From CAWAWP01 sp963841205 (GTDB lineage Bacteria > Chloroflexota > Ktedonobacteria > Ktedonobacterales > JADMIN01): a stretch of DNA of 64,000 nt. The notes under the pieces were generated by a model. The model worked only from the letters and a program-made list of their open reading frames with translations, made no database searches and was not told the DNA's origin. Positions 53,178 through 61,615 of the stretch are shown piece after piece. Made by a program: the position numbers and the translations under genes. Location of the stretch: positions 558,001 through 622,000 of the forward strand of contig CAWJCH010000014.1 of assembly GCA_963841205.1 (NCBI GenBank). The letters are read 5' to 3'. Positions within the stretch are counted from its first letter, which is position 1. Each line of letters opens with the position of its first letter.

Positions 53178-54626
53178 TCACGCATGGCTGCCCAGGTGTT
53201 CGAGCAGGGCGGGGGCCAGCGCGGGCGGATTGGAGCTGCCGAGGCGGACGGCGAGCAGGTTGAGGAAGCGCGCGAGGTCGAGCAGGGAGGCGGCGAGGCC
53301 GGAGACGAGCGCGTCGTCCACCGGGACGCCAGGTTCGAGGTAGAGCGCGCGGGCGAGGAGGGTTTTGGCGGCGCGGTCGGCCTTGAGATCGACGCGACCA
53401 ACGAGCTGGCCGCGGTGGAGGATGGCGAGGCAGTAGTAGCCGAAGCGGCGCTTCTCGGCGAGCACGTAGGCCTCGAAGACGACCTCATAGTTCAAGAGGG
53501 CGCGGGTGCGCGCGCGGTCCCAGATCAGATTGTCGAAAGGCGAGAGCAGCGTCGTGCGCGACGGCTGGACGCCCGCGCGCAGCCGCTCCAGATCGGGCAG
53601 GCGCTCGGCGGCGACGTAGGCAGGTCCGGCGATGCCGGCGATGGTGGCGGGGACGAGCGCGCCGTCGCGGACCTGTTCATCGAGCGCGGCGTGGGCGAGC
53701 GCGAGGGCGCTGGACCTCGTTCCCCTGCTCCCTTCTCCCGCGAGGAGCGGGAGAGCGGCGCCGTCATTCGCTGCTATAAGCAATGGAGCACCATTGCCAT
53801 TCTTGCCGCGTTTCGGGGGGTGTGCTGAGCGAGGGATATTGCCGATTCTGCCGCTTTTCAAGAGTTGGACGTACTTGAGGCGCGGGCGCAGGCGGAAGTA
53901 GTCCCAGAGCCAGGCGGGGGTGACGACGCCGAGTGCCCGGCTGCTGCGGCGGGCGAAGTGGCGGACCTGATCGGCGGGCGTGGGCAGCGCGTCGTCGGAC
54001 GGGAGGGCGCCGGCGAGGTCGGCGAGGACGCGCTCGCGCAGATCGTAGACCTTCTGCCCGGCGCGGCGGCTGTGGATCATCAGCTCGCCGGCCATCCAGA
54101 GGATTTCGAGGGCACGGCGGCTCTCCTTGGGCCCATACCAATCCCAGGGGCCGGTGCGCTGGGCATCGGGGGCGCGCTCGAAGTCGGCGGAGGCCAGCGG
54201 GCCGCGCTCGCGAATCTGCCGCAGGGTGTCACTCAGGGCAGTGTGCTCGTTCGTGAGCCAGTCGCGCACGCCGTCGTAGGGGTGATCCTCCTGAGCGGTC
54301 AGCATGTTGAGACGATGGTAGGGATAGTCGGTCATCGGGAGGATCGAGGCGACGTGGCTCCAATACTCGAAGATGGTCCGCCGTGGATAGAGCAGTTCGC
54401 CGAGAAGCTTAGGGTCGAACGGGCCGAGGCGGCTCCAGAGCACGAGGTATTGCGAGCGGGCGACGACGGAGATGGTGTCGATCTGGACGACGCCGAGGTG
54501 ATCGATCAGCCGCGCGAGAGCGTTGCCGTCGGGGTGAGGCGGTGGCGCGTCGAAGAGCTGCTGCGCCGCGAGCTGGAGGCCGCGTGCCTCGTCCAGGTTG
54601 AGCTGGAGGGGAGTTCGCTTCGGCAC
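53178..54626 (-). CDS. AlkZ/YcaQ-like winged-helix DNA glycosylase family protein with repeat insertion
   Basis: The 482-residue protein belongs to PF06224 (AlkZ/YcaQ). It has the QIDT catalytic-type motif in GVVQIDTISVVARSQYLVLWSRLG, WEYWSHVASILP-type IFEYWSHVASILPM, and LSPFDNLIWDR...LAEKRRFGYYCLAIL. AlkZ enzymes unhook interstrand crosslinks. Between the helix ending RPRLKYV and the next helix ALAHAALDE, an insert of about 50 residues (53713-53866) is encoded by two copies of the TGCC repeat plus flanking DNA, in frame. The start is GTG 54626 with AAAGGA upstream. The insert may impair folding. Confidence 0.82.
   Translation of the reverse strand: MPKRTPLQLNLDEARGLQLAAQQLFDAPPPHPDGNALARLIDHLGVVQIDTISVVARSQYLVLWSRLGPFDPKLLGELLYPRRTIFEYWSHVASILPMTDYPYHRLNMLTAQEDHPYDGVRDWLTNEHTALSDTLRQIRERGPLASADFERAPDAQRTGPWDWYGPKESRRALEILWMAGELMIHSRRAGQKVYDLRERVLADLAGALPSDDALPTPADQVRHFARRSSRALGVVTPAWLWDYFRLRPRLKYVQLLKSGRIGNIPRSAHPPKRGKNGNGAPLLIAANDGAALPLLAGEGSRGTRSSALALAHAALDEQVRDGALVPATIAGIAGPAYVAAERLPDLERLRAGVQPSRTTLLSPFDNLIWDRARTRALLNYEVVFEAYVLAEKRRFGYYCLAILHRGQLVGRVDLKADRAAKTLLARALYLEPGVPVDDALVSGLAASLLDLARFLNLLAVRLGSSNPPALAPALLEHLGSHA
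53713..53866 (-). repeat. In-frame TGCC repeat insertion within the AlkZ-like gene
   Basis: The plus strand contains TGCCATTCTTGCCGCGTTT at 53795 and TGCCGATTCTGCCGCTTTT at 53840, 45 bp apart, the same unit and period as at 44.8-45.2 kb. On the coding strand they give KSGRIGN and KRGKNGN. A preceding CCCTTCTCCCGCGAGGAGCG stretch resembles the pyrimidine segment before the other cluster. Length is a multiple of three, so the host frame is kept. Confidence 0.65.
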
Positions 54627-54951
54627 GCGGGAGGTTCCTTTCGGGAGGGGGATGAGGCTGCGGTGGGCGCGACTGATGACCTGTGTCTGTGAACATTGCG
54701 GACGGTGTGATCGGTTGCACCTTCGGCAGGTGTCGGCAGGCAGGATCGCCCAGAGTATAGCACACGTGTTCTAGCGAAGGCGGACGTGGGGAGAGATGGC
54801 CGGCGGGTGGACTCGTCTAGATCGCGACCGTTCACCGACCAGGGACAGCCGCCAGCTTCATATTTCCTTTACAGTGGCCGTGTATAACGGTGTGGGGCGC
54901 GGCCGCGACGGGGTTGATTGACGGCGTGCGCGCAGTGGTGGAAGCAATCCG
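54627..54951. other. Divergent promoter region
   Basis: The 325-bp gap lies between the divergent AlkZ-like and pentapeptide genes. A TATACT hexamer on the minus strand at 54754-54759 lacks a convincing -35. No gene is seen. Confidence 0.35.
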
Positions 54952-55836
54952 ATGGACGCGACGGAACCCACGTTGGCGGGCGACGCCGAGCCTGTGCGGG
55001 TGCTGCTGGCGCGCCTGGCCGTGACCAGCGACGTCGCGACCTGGAATGCCTGGCGCCGCCGCCGGCCGGATCGGATCCTCGATCTGCGCGCGATCGCGCT
55101 GGACGAGGCATACTTGCCCGCTATCGACCTGCGCGGCGCGGACCTGCGCGACGCCCGCTTCGTCGCTGCAGACTTGCGAGGCGCCGACCTGCGGGGCGCG
55201 GATCTGCGCGGGGCCGATTTAGCGCGGGCGGACCTGCGGGGTGCCACCCTGACGAAGGCGCGCCTGCGGGGGGTACATCTGGCGAGCGCCGACGTGCGTG
55301 GGGTGCTGTGGGACTTCCGCGCCTCGTGGCGGGCTTGGCCGCGCGGATGGGTCGTGCTGGCGCTCGTCAGCGGCGGGGCGATCCCCCTCGCGCTGGCCCT
55401 AGGCGCCCTCGCCGCCTTCGCCCGCGAACCGATGGGGCTCGGCGAGCGGATCGCGCTCGGCCTGGTGGTCTTCGGCGCCGGGCCGCTCGGCCTGTTCTTC
55501 CTCTGGTGCGTCGTGCGCTTCGCCCTCCTGCTGCCGTTCAACCTTTTCCTCATCTTGAAGTTGTCGGGGCAGAGGATCCAACAGCGGGACGGCTGCATGG
55601 CCGTCATCCAGGTGCCGGTCCTGTTCATGGTGCTCCTCATCGACGCGGTGGACCCCCTGCCCTTCCTGGACACCTTTGGTGGCGTCATGGCTGGCGAGCT
55701 CGTCCACGGCGATGCGGTGCTCGCCATGCGGGCCAAGGCGGTCGCGGGCTACCTCGCCCTGTTGCTCATCGACGCCTGGGCGCTGGCCCAGTGGCTGACG
55801 CTCGACCCCGTCGACCACTTCCTGTGGGGGAGCTGA
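54952..55836 (+). CDS. Pentapeptide-repeat membrane protein
   Basis: The 294-residue protein has, at about residues 55-125, tandem pentapeptides A(D/N)LRG (DLRGADLRGADLRGADLARA), which fold into a right-handed quadrilateral beta-helix. Three transmembrane segments follow, starting with WVVLALVSGGAIPLALALGAL. The combination suggests a membrane-bound scaffold; pentapeptide proteins can mimic DNA or bind partners, but none is identified. GGAAG lies 7 nt before ATG 54952. The short DNA repeats in this gene are dictated by the protein repeats. Confidence 0.8.
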   Translation: MDATEPTLAGDAEPVRVLLARLAVTSDVATWNAWRRRRPDRILDLRAIALDEAYLPAIDLRGADLRDARFVAADLRGADLRGADLRGADLARADLRGATLTKARLRGVHLASADVRGVLWDFRASWRAWPRGWVVLALVSGGAIPLALALGALAAFAREPMGLGERIALGLVVFGAGPLGLFFLWCVVRFALLLPFNLFLILKLSGQRIQQRDGCMAVIQVPVLFMVLLIDAVDPLPFLDTFGGVMAGELVHGDAVLAMRAKAVAGYLALLLIDAWALAQWLTLDPVDHFLWGS

Positions 55837-55965
55837 GCGCCCGGCCCGATGCCCCGGATTCATGAGGGCCACCCGCCCTCTCACCGCGCCCAGCCCTGCT
55901 CGCTCGCCATCCCTGGTCGCGCCCTCGCGAGGATTATGCTGGCCCCCACGGAGACGGCGCGTCAC

Positions 55966-56316
55966 CTATGCCGCGGTCTGGGCGCCGAGGGCGATGAGGT
56001 TGTTGAGGACGACGAAGGCGAGCACCAGCGTGACGAGGGCCAGCTCCCAGCGGGCGGCGCGGCGCCACCCGTCCGACCAGGTGGCGTTCCAGCACACGTA
56101 GGCGGCGATGGCGGCGGAGAGCAGCAGCTTGAGCGCGGCGCCGACGACGTATGGGTAGCGCTCGAATAAGAAGTCGAGCAGGGGGTTGCGCTCGAAGCCG
56201 CCGGCCCGCAGCACGGCGTAGGTGGTGAGGAGGTCGAGCACATTGACGGCGATATACGCGACGAACAGGCGCTGCATGGCACGGTCGGCGAGGATGTCAC
56301 GGAGACGAATACGCAC
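55966..56316 (-). CDS. DUF5658-like small membrane protein
   Basis: This 116-residue protein has the signature LFVAYIAVNVLDLLTTYAVLRAGGFERNPLL and three transmembrane helices, characteristic of DUF5658 membrane proteins. Function is unknown. The GTG at 56316 is preceded by AAGGGG about 10 nt upstream; the ATG at 56349 lacks a site. It is convergent with the pentapeptide gene and divergent from prs. Confidence 0.7.
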   Translation of the reverse strand: MRIRLRDILADRAMQRLFVAYIAVNVLDLLTTYAVLRAGGFERNPLLDFLFERYPYVVGAALKLLLSAAIAAYVCWNATWSDGWRRAARWELALVTLVLAFVVLNNLIALGAQTAA

Positions 56317-56485
56317 TGGCCGGTATCCCCTTCGTTCGTTCGCTCGCACCCTGCTCTGCCTTGAGTGTACGCGAAAGGACGTTCCGCGGTGGCGCGAAGG
56401 CGCTTTGCGGCGCGGTTCATGAGATAACTCTCATCGGGGTCAACGCGCGGAGCGGGCGGCTTGCGGTGCTATACTGAGCGGCGAT

Positions 56486-56505
56486 GGGCCGGCGCGGGCC
56501 GGCGC
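56486..56505 (+). repeat. 10-bp tandem duplication upstream of prs
   Basis: GGGCCGGCGC occurs twice in a row just before the prs ribosome-binding region. It is one of several 10-16 bp tandem duplications in the window. Confidence 0.6.
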
Positions 56506-56542
56506 GAATGGGCGACTTTCAAGCGGGCGGAGCAGCGCAGCG

Positions 56543-57595
56543 ATGGACGAGCTGGCGATCTTCACGGGGAACGCGAATCCGCAGCTCGCGCGCGACATCT
56601 GTGCGGCGCTGAAGGTGGAGCTGGGGCGCGCGCAGGTGTTTTCTTTCCCCAACGAGAACATCTTCGTGAAGATCGACGAGAATGTGCGCGGCAAGGATGT
56701 TTTCGTCGTGCAGTCGCTCTGCTCCCCGGTGAGCACGTCGATCCTGGAGCTGCTGATCATGCTCGACGCGCTGAAGCGGGCGTCGGCGAAGCGCATCACG
56801 GCGGTGATCCCGTACTACGCCTATGGACGGACGGACAAGAAGGATCAGCCGCGCGTGCCGATCACGGCGCGGCTGTTGGCGGATTGCATCAGCGTGGCGG
56901 GGGCCAATCGCGTGCTGACGATGGATCTGCACGCGGGGCAGATCCAGGGCTTTTTCAGCATCCCGGTGGATGAACTGTCGGCGCAGATGATCATGACGCG
57001 CTACATCGCGGGGACGGGCCTCACGGACTTCACGGTGGTGGCGACGGATACCGGATTCGCCAAGAAGGCGCGGAATTTCGCCGAGCGGCTGAACGTGCCG
57101 CTGGCGATCGTGGAGAAGCGCCGCATCGGCAACGATGGGCACCTGGAAAGCCTCGGCCTGATCGGCGACGTGCGCGGGCGCCACGCGGTGATCGTGGACG
57201 ACGAGATCGACACGGCGGGCACGCTGCTGCAGGCGGCGCAGGTGGCGCGCGATCACGGTGCGCGCGATCTCTACGCCTGCGCGGTGCATGGCGTGCTCTC
57301 CGGCCCGGCCATCGAGCGGCTGCGCGGGTCGGAGTTCAAGGAGATCGTGATCACGGACACGGTGCGTGTGCCGGAGGAGAAGTGCATCCCCATGTTGCGG
57401 CTGCTCTCGACGGGGGAGCTCTTCGCCGGGGCGATCGCGCGCATCCACGAGGGGCGTTCGGTCTCGGAGCTGTTCCGGATGTTCCTGGACGACGAGGTAA
57501 GCGCGGAAAACCCGATCGTCAGCGACTCGGCGCAAGCGGGCGGCGCAGGAGGGGAGTTGAGGCGCGGGGGTCGCGGGCGGCACAAGCGATCGTAG
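56543..57595 (+). CDS. prs: Ribose-phosphate pyrophosphokinase (PRPP synthetase)
   Basis: The 350-residue enzyme makes PRPP from ribose 5-phosphate and ATP. It shows IFTGNANPQLARDICAAL at the start, the flexible loop FPNENIFVKIDENVRGKDV, the metal site VLTMDLHAGQIQGFF, and the PRPP-binding loop VIVDDEIDTAGTL. The C-terminus is extended by about 30 Gly/Arg-rich residues beyond the usual length. ATG 56543 follows a GGAG about 10 nt upstream. It is monocistronic and housekeeping. Confidence 0.96.
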   Translation: MDELAIFTGNANPQLARDICAALKVELGRAQVFSFPNENIFVKIDENVRGKDVFVVQSLCSPVSTSILELLIMLDALKRASAKRITAVIPYYAYGRTDKKDQPRVPITARLLADCISVAGANRVLTMDLHAGQIQGFFSIPVDELSAQMIMTRYIAGTGLTDFTVVATDTGFAKKARNFAERLNVPLAIVEKRRIGNDGHLESLGLIGDVRGRHAVIVDDEIDTAGTLLQAAQVARDHGARDLYACAVHGVLSGPAIERLRGSEFKEIVITDTVRVPEEKCIPMLRLLSTGELFAGAIARIHEGRSVSELFRMFLDDEVSAENPIVSDSAQAGGAGGELRRGGRGRHKRS

Positions 57596-57675
57596 CGAGC
57601 TCGGCGCGCTGGAGGAAGTCCGGCCCTTGGTAGATTCGCTTCCAGGGCGGCATCTCAGGCATAAGAGGGTGCGGC

Positions 57676-58170
57676 GTGGCTGACGCGACGATCGAGGAAT
57701 TGAACGGTCTGAGCGGGTTGCTCGGCTTTCTGCGCGGGCTGGCGGGGTCGTGCGAGCCGCCGGTCGGCGTCGGCTCGTTCGTGGTGCTCTACGCCAGCGA
57801 GTGCGAGGTGGTGGTGTGGTACTCGCCGGTGCGCGAGGAGCATCGCGAGGGTGAGGTGGCGATCCCCTGTCGCTGGGTCGGCGCGGCATGGGGCGCGCTC
57901 GTCGCGGGGCAGGTGCTCGACGAGGCGGCGCTCGAGGCGCTGGGGGAGGGGCCCGCGGGCGGGCGCTGGCTGCTGGCGCTGCTGGCGCAGGCGCCGGGCG
58001 TGGAGGTCCGTCAGCCGCTGGCGCTGGCCTGGTCCGTCGAGCTGGCGGAGCGACGGCTGCGGGCGCGAGCGGAGTCCGAACGGCAGCAGCGCAAGAAGCG
58101 TGTCGCGCGGGGAAAGTCACCGGTGGCGCGGGTCGCCATCCCGCCGGAGGGCATTGTGCGGATCCAGTAG
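57676..58170 (+). CDS. Hypothetical protein with SCP2/roadblock-like size
   Basis: This 164-residue protein (MADATIEELNGLSGLLGFLRGLAGSCEPPVG) has no recognised domain. Features are SFVVLYASECEVVVWYSPVRE, likely two strands, and a basic C-terminal tail rich in Arg and Lys (RAESERQQRKKR). AAGAGGG lies 6 nt before the GTG at 57676. It is unrelated to prs upstream, with 80 bp between. Confidence 0.55.
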   Translation: MADATIEELNGLSGLLGFLRGLAGSCEPPVGVGSFVVLYASECEVVVWYSPVREEHREGEVAIPCRWVGAAWGALVAGQVLDEAALEALGEGPAGGRWLLALLAQAPGVEVRQPLALAWSVELAERRLRARAESERQQRKKRVARGKSPVARVAIPPEGIVRIQ

Positions 58171-58299
58171 GCTTGCGACGGCCCTCTACGTCCGCGCTGG
58201 GGTGGAGTGGTGTCGCAGATCGCGGCACTGCAGTGCCGGCATACCGGGGAGGCGGACTGCACGAGGGCGAGTAAGCACAAGTAAGCAGAGGAGCACCCC

Positions 58300-58692
58300 A
58301 TGGTGTCGCCACAGCCCACGCCAACGTTCCTGTCAGTCGCGCCGCGCTTCGTCGTTCCCGACCTGGAGCTGGCGTTGGCCTTCTACGAGCGGCTGGGCTT
58401 TCGTACCGACTATCACGACGAGGGTTTCGCCATCGTCAAACGCGATGGGGCGGAGTTGCACTTCAAACACGATCCTGACCTCCAGCCGGGACGGCACTCC
58501 GTCTGCTACATAACCGTGACCGAGAGCGAGGCACTCTACCGGCACTGTCTCCCGCTCGGAGCCGTCCAAGGCCATCTCACCGTCCAGCCGTACGGTGTGC
58601 AAGAGTTCGTGGTCTGCGATCCCTTCAACAATCTGCTCATCTTTTCGGAGCCGACCGCCGAGCAAGACAAAGACGCTCAAGAGCGGGGATGA
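58300..58692 (+). CDS. VOC/glyoxalase-fold protein
   Basis: The 130-residue protein has a single glyoxalase/bleomycin-resistance fold: PRFVVPDLELALAFYERLGF, then FAIVKRDGAELHF, SVCYITVTESEALYRHC and EFVVCDPFNNLLIFSEP. One metal-type His is present (ELHFKH) and Glu near the C-terminus (FSEP). The family covers lyases, dioxygenases and resistance proteins; the activity is unknown. AGAGGAG lies 6 nt before ATG 58300. Upstream (58261-58285) there are two near-identical AAGTAAGCA units. Confidence 0.85.
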   Translation: MVSPQPTPTFLSVAPRFVVPDLELALAFYERLGFRTDYHDEGFAIVKRDGAELHFKHDPDLQPGRHSVCYITVTESEALYRHCLPLGAVQGHLTVQPYGVQEFVVCDPFNNLLIFSEPTAEQDKDAQERG

Positions 58693-58841
58693 CGCGACTC
58701 TAGCGGCGTCCCACTCTGAAAATCCGCTCCCCTGCCTGGGTGCGTCAACGCGATAAACACCTGAGTACGTGGCCATCAGTCCGCCGGGCGCGCGGCGGCG
58801 ATCGAGCGAGCGGGAGCCGATGTGACGGACAGGAGGCGAGC

Positions 58842-59183
58842 GTGAAGACGAGCGAGACGACAGGACCGGAGCGCGACCGCTACGACGAGATCACGGAGCG
58901 GTTGGTGCGCGAGCACATGGGCGTGGTGGCGACGAAGATGTTCGGCATGCCCGCGCTGAAGGCGGACGGCAAGGCATTCGGCGGCTTCTCCGCCGGGGCG
59001 ATGGTCTTCAAGTTGGCGGACGAGGCACATGCGCGGGCGCTGGCCCTGGCGGGCGCCCACACCTTCGATCCTTCCGGCATGGGGCGCCCGATGAAGGCGT
59101 GGGTGGTGGTGCCGTTCGCGCACGTGGGCGCGTGGGGGGCGCTGGCCGAACAGGCGCTGACGACCGTCACGGGCGAGGCGTAG
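58842..59183 (+). CDS. TfoX/Sxy N-terminal domain-like protein
   Basis: This 113-residue protein (VKTSETTGPERDRYDEITERL) contains the TfoX_N pattern: VATKMFGMPALKADGKAFGGFS, MVFKLADE and a helix of the type WGALAEQAL. TfoX-like proteins regulate competence or unrelated processes in different bacteria. GGAGG lies 5 nt before the GTG at 58842; the longer frame upstream is not coding. Its 3' end overlaps the next, oppositely oriented gene by 17 bp. Confidence 0.75.
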   Translation: MKTSETTGPERDRYDEITERLVREHMGVVATKMFGMPALKADGKAFGGFSAGAMVFKLADEAHARALALAGAHTFDPSGMGRPMKAWVVVPFAHVGAWGALAEQALTTVTGEA

Positions 59184-59622
59184 GTCGCAGCGCCGCGCCG
59201 CCGACGCGCTGATCCACCGTGCGCGCGAGCGCGGCGGCGAAGGCGTGCAGCTCGGCGGGGGCGATCTCGAAGGTCGCGGTGACGCGCTCGGCGGCGGCGT
59301 AGGTCTCTGGTCCCGCGCCGGCGCGCGCCCAAGCGAGGTCCGCGGTGAGGCGCAGCAGGCCGGGCGTGGTGTCGGGACGCAGGCGCAGCTCGGCGCTGAG
59401 CAGGTCGCGGGCGCGCAGGCGTATCCGCATCGGCTCGCCGCCGGCGAGCTGGTGGCATTCGGCGGCAAAGCGATGCAGATCGCGGCGCGCAAACGAGACC
59501 TCGTCAAGGGCGAGCCGCAGCGATGGCGTGGCGAGCCGGAGCGCGAAGAGCAGCGCTGCGCTGCCCGTACCCTGGAGGCGAAGATCCAACCAGGCGGAGG
59601 AATCTACCGAGTGAAGAACCAT
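59167..59622 (-). CDS. Hypothetical protein
   Basis: The 151-residue protein (MVLHSVDSSAWLDLRLQGTGSA) contains SLRLALDEVSFARRDLHRFAAE and a C-terminal Ala-rich helix. It resembles no family I can name. GAGG lies 5 nt before ATG 59622; the frame opens further but without a site. It ends inside the TfoX-like gene with a 17-bp convergent overlap. Confidence 0.55.
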   Translation of the reverse strand: MVLHSVDSSAWLDLRLQGTGSAALLFALRLATPSLRLALDEVSFARRDLHRFAAECHQLAGGEPMRIRLRARDLLSAELRLRPDTTPGLLRLTADLAWARAGAGPETYAAAERVTATFEIAPAELHAFAAALARTVDQRVGGAALRPTPRP

Positions 59623-60244
59623 GACGACCTCACGGGAACCCCAAACTCCATCAGTGTCGGCGTAATAGGACGCGGACTGAAGCCCGCCCCGCAGGCGGCG
59701 ACATTCGAGCGTGGCGTGCAATCGCCCACGGAATAGCCCGCGACGCCTTTGAACGCGGCACTTGCGCACGGTGGCGGCAAGCCCTAGCATAGCGCCAGCC
59801 GAGCCGCGCGCCGCTCAGGATGATGCACCGCCGTTGCGGAAGGATGTCACGGCGTGAACATCTTTGCCTATGAACTCGCTAACAATTTGGTGCAACACGA
59901 TGGGTTGCCGACCGTGAGTTGGTGGTGGCCGAGGAGGCGGCGGCGGTCGCGGAGCTTGCCGACGAGCCGCTGGGGACGGGCCTCTTGCAGCGGTGGCCCC
60001 TGGTCGACACGAACGCGGAGGTCTCGTTCGCGTTTGAGGCGGCGGCGGAGGCGCGCGAACAGGGTAAGCTGTGGCTGACCGTGGCGCTTGACACTCCGGT
60101 TCCGGTGGGCTTAAAATCGTGTGATGCGCGTTCCGACCAGTTCGAGATGCGCGTCGGCGACGGGCCGCGTGGCCGCTGTGCAGCAGCTGAACGCGCCGGC
60201 CCTTTTGTTTGCAGGTTGAACGCCTGAGCGACAAGGCAGGAACG
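59623..60244. other. Long intergenic region with a weak ORF
   Basis: On the plus strand an open frame of about 100 codons (59919-60227) starts VVAEEAAAVAELADEPLG and has a plausible alpha-helical character but no ribosome site or recognisable motif. It may be a remnant. Otherwise this region is featureless. Confidence 0.3.
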
Positions 60245-60793
60245 ATGAGCAGACGTGACCTCGCGGCGGACCTCGACCGCCCGCATTTCTATTCGCAGTT
60301 TTGGCTCGACGTGGCGAGCGGCAAGCGCGACGTGACCGCCGCCCCCGCCGCGGAGGCCGACGCCGAATTGGAGGAGACTGAGGATTCGGAGTTTGAGCCG
60401 ATCGCCGCGGTAGCGCCGCCGGTCGCGGTGCGCAAGCCGGCGAAGGCGCCCGAGCGCAAGCCGGAGCCGTCGCGCCCGTCGTCGCTCACCTCGCTCGCCG
60501 ATCTCGCCAACATCGATCTCTTGATGAAGAGCTCGGCCGAGATGGACGGCGACGAGGTGCCCGACATCGAGGCGGGCCCGACCAGCAATCTGGCGCCGAT
60601 CGTGACGGACTTCGACATCGACGAGGCCGCCACCGAGCCTGAGGCCGCCGTCGAGGCGGACGAGGACCTCGACGGTGAGTTCGACGAGGATGAGGAAGAG
60701 GAAGGCGCGGGCGACTGGGGTAGCCGCCGCAAGCCCTCCAAGCCGCAGAAGACGGATCGGCGTCGCGACCGCCCCGAGAAACGTGGCTTCTAG
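60245..60793 (+). CDS. Acidic low-complexity protein with a conserved N-terminal RPHFYSQFWLDVA motif
   Basis: This 182-residue protein begins MSRRDLAADLDRPHFYSQFWLDVASGKRD. An Ala/Glu/Asp/Pro-rich acidic region follows (EDEEEEGAGDWG near the end), then a basic C-terminal tail ending RRDRPEKRGF. It is likely a disordered, possibly nucleic-acid- or ribosome-associated protein; the HFYSQFWLDV segment may be the binding motif. The ribosome site (GCAGGAA, close to ATG 60245) is weak. Its stop codon region contains a 10-bp repeat, TTCTAG..GGCTTCTAG (60785-60804). Confidence 0.6.
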   Translation: MSRRDLAADLDRPHFYSQFWLDVASGKRDVTAAPAAEADAELEETEDSEFEPIAAVAPPVAVRKPAKAPERKPEPSRPSSLTSLADLANIDLLMKSSAEMDGDEVPDIEAGPTSNLAPIVTDFDIDEAATEPEAAVEADEDLDGEFDEDEEEEGAGDWGSRRKPSKPQKTDRRRDRPEKRGF

Positions 60794-60958
60794 CGGCTTC
60801 TAGGCGAACGCGGATCGCCGCGAGCAAATGGGTGGGTGTGCCGTGCGGCGGCGCGCTCGCCCGTTTGGCGTTTTCCGGGCCGTTGGCGCGCTCGACGTCG
60901 GCAGCGGGGTATGTTGCCGCTCCCGGCCGAGACGGCGCGCGGAGCACCTGCGGGGCGC

Positions 60959-60998
60959 AAAAAAGTGGTAGCGCCGGCATCTGCCAGACGCTACCACT
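60959..60998 (-). terminator. Rho-independent terminator of the KGG gene
   Basis: On the minus strand AGTGGTAGCG pairs with CGCTACCACT over 10 bp (15-nt loop), followed by TTTTTT. It lies 58 bp after the KGG gene stop. Confidence 0.75.
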
Positions 60999-61013
60999 TA
61001 ACCTGCCGGCGGA

Positions 61014-61035
61014 AGGGCGGCGTTTGGGCCGCCCT
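61014..61035 (-). terminator. Second hairpin after the KGG gene
   Basis: AGGGCGGC/GCCGCCCT forms an 8-bp stem 21 bp after the KGG stop. It has no T-run and may be a pause or stabilising structure preceding the true terminator. Confidence 0.35.
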
Positions 61036-61055
61036 CCTGGCATGCGTCGCGTAGC

Positions 61056-61361
61056 TTAGCCGCGATCGGAGGCCGCGCGCGCGCGATCCGATGCCTGCTG
61101 CTTCGGCGTGCCGCGGCCACGCTCGCCGCCCTTCTTGCCGATGCGAGAGTAGAACTCGGGGCCCTGCTGCCGCTTGGTGGACTCGCCGCCCTTTTTGCCG
61201 ATCTCGGCATAGAACGAGGGGCCGAGCTTCTCCTTGACGGCTTCGCCGCCCTTTTTGCCGATCTTCGAGTAGAACTCGGGACCGTACTTCTCGCGGACCG
61301 CTTGGCCGCCGTGCTTGGCTTTCTGGGAACCCGGCTCGGGTCCACGCTTGCTCGTTGCCAT
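61056..61361 (-). CDS. KGG-repeat stress-related protein
   Basis: This 101-residue basic protein consists of four KGG-type repeats: G.xFY..IGKKGGE units such as GPEFYSKIGKKGGEAV, GPSFYAEIGKKGGES and GPEFYSRIGKKGGER, after a variant HGGQAVREK. It resembles YciG/con-10 and GsiB-like stress-induced proteins, which are small and disordered. GGAGAGG lies 8 nt before ATG 61361. A strong terminator follows the gene. The similarity of repeats at DNA level (GGCGGCAAGAAGG pattern) is caused by the protein repeats. Confidence 0.9.
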   Translation of the reverse strand: MATSKRGPEPGSQKAKHGGQAVREKYGPEFYSKIGKKGGEAVKEKLGPSFYAEIGKKGGESTKRQQGPEFYSRIGKKGGERGRGTPKQQASDRARAASDRG

Positions 61362-61615
61362 TTCGCGCACCTCTCCGTCGAAAACTGAATCTACAGCCGT
61401 ACAAACCAGGCTTCCCGGCTGCGCACAGGAGGCGTACGCCAGGCACCTGCTCGCTCGTTCTTGCAGCTTCCGTGCCACGAAGCCACGTTGCCTTGGCAAA
61501 TCAGCCAGGGCGGCTTCGACGGCTCCGCGAGACGCTGCTGCCGGGGACGCACTACAAGGGGACGCTACCGAATCGGAGGAGCATCTGACGTGCCGCATGT
61601 GAGCTGGCACGGAGA

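Noticed and set aside
55127..55290. DNA tandem repeat
   Set aside because: The periodicity in the pentapeptide gene is explained by the protein repeat AxLxG.
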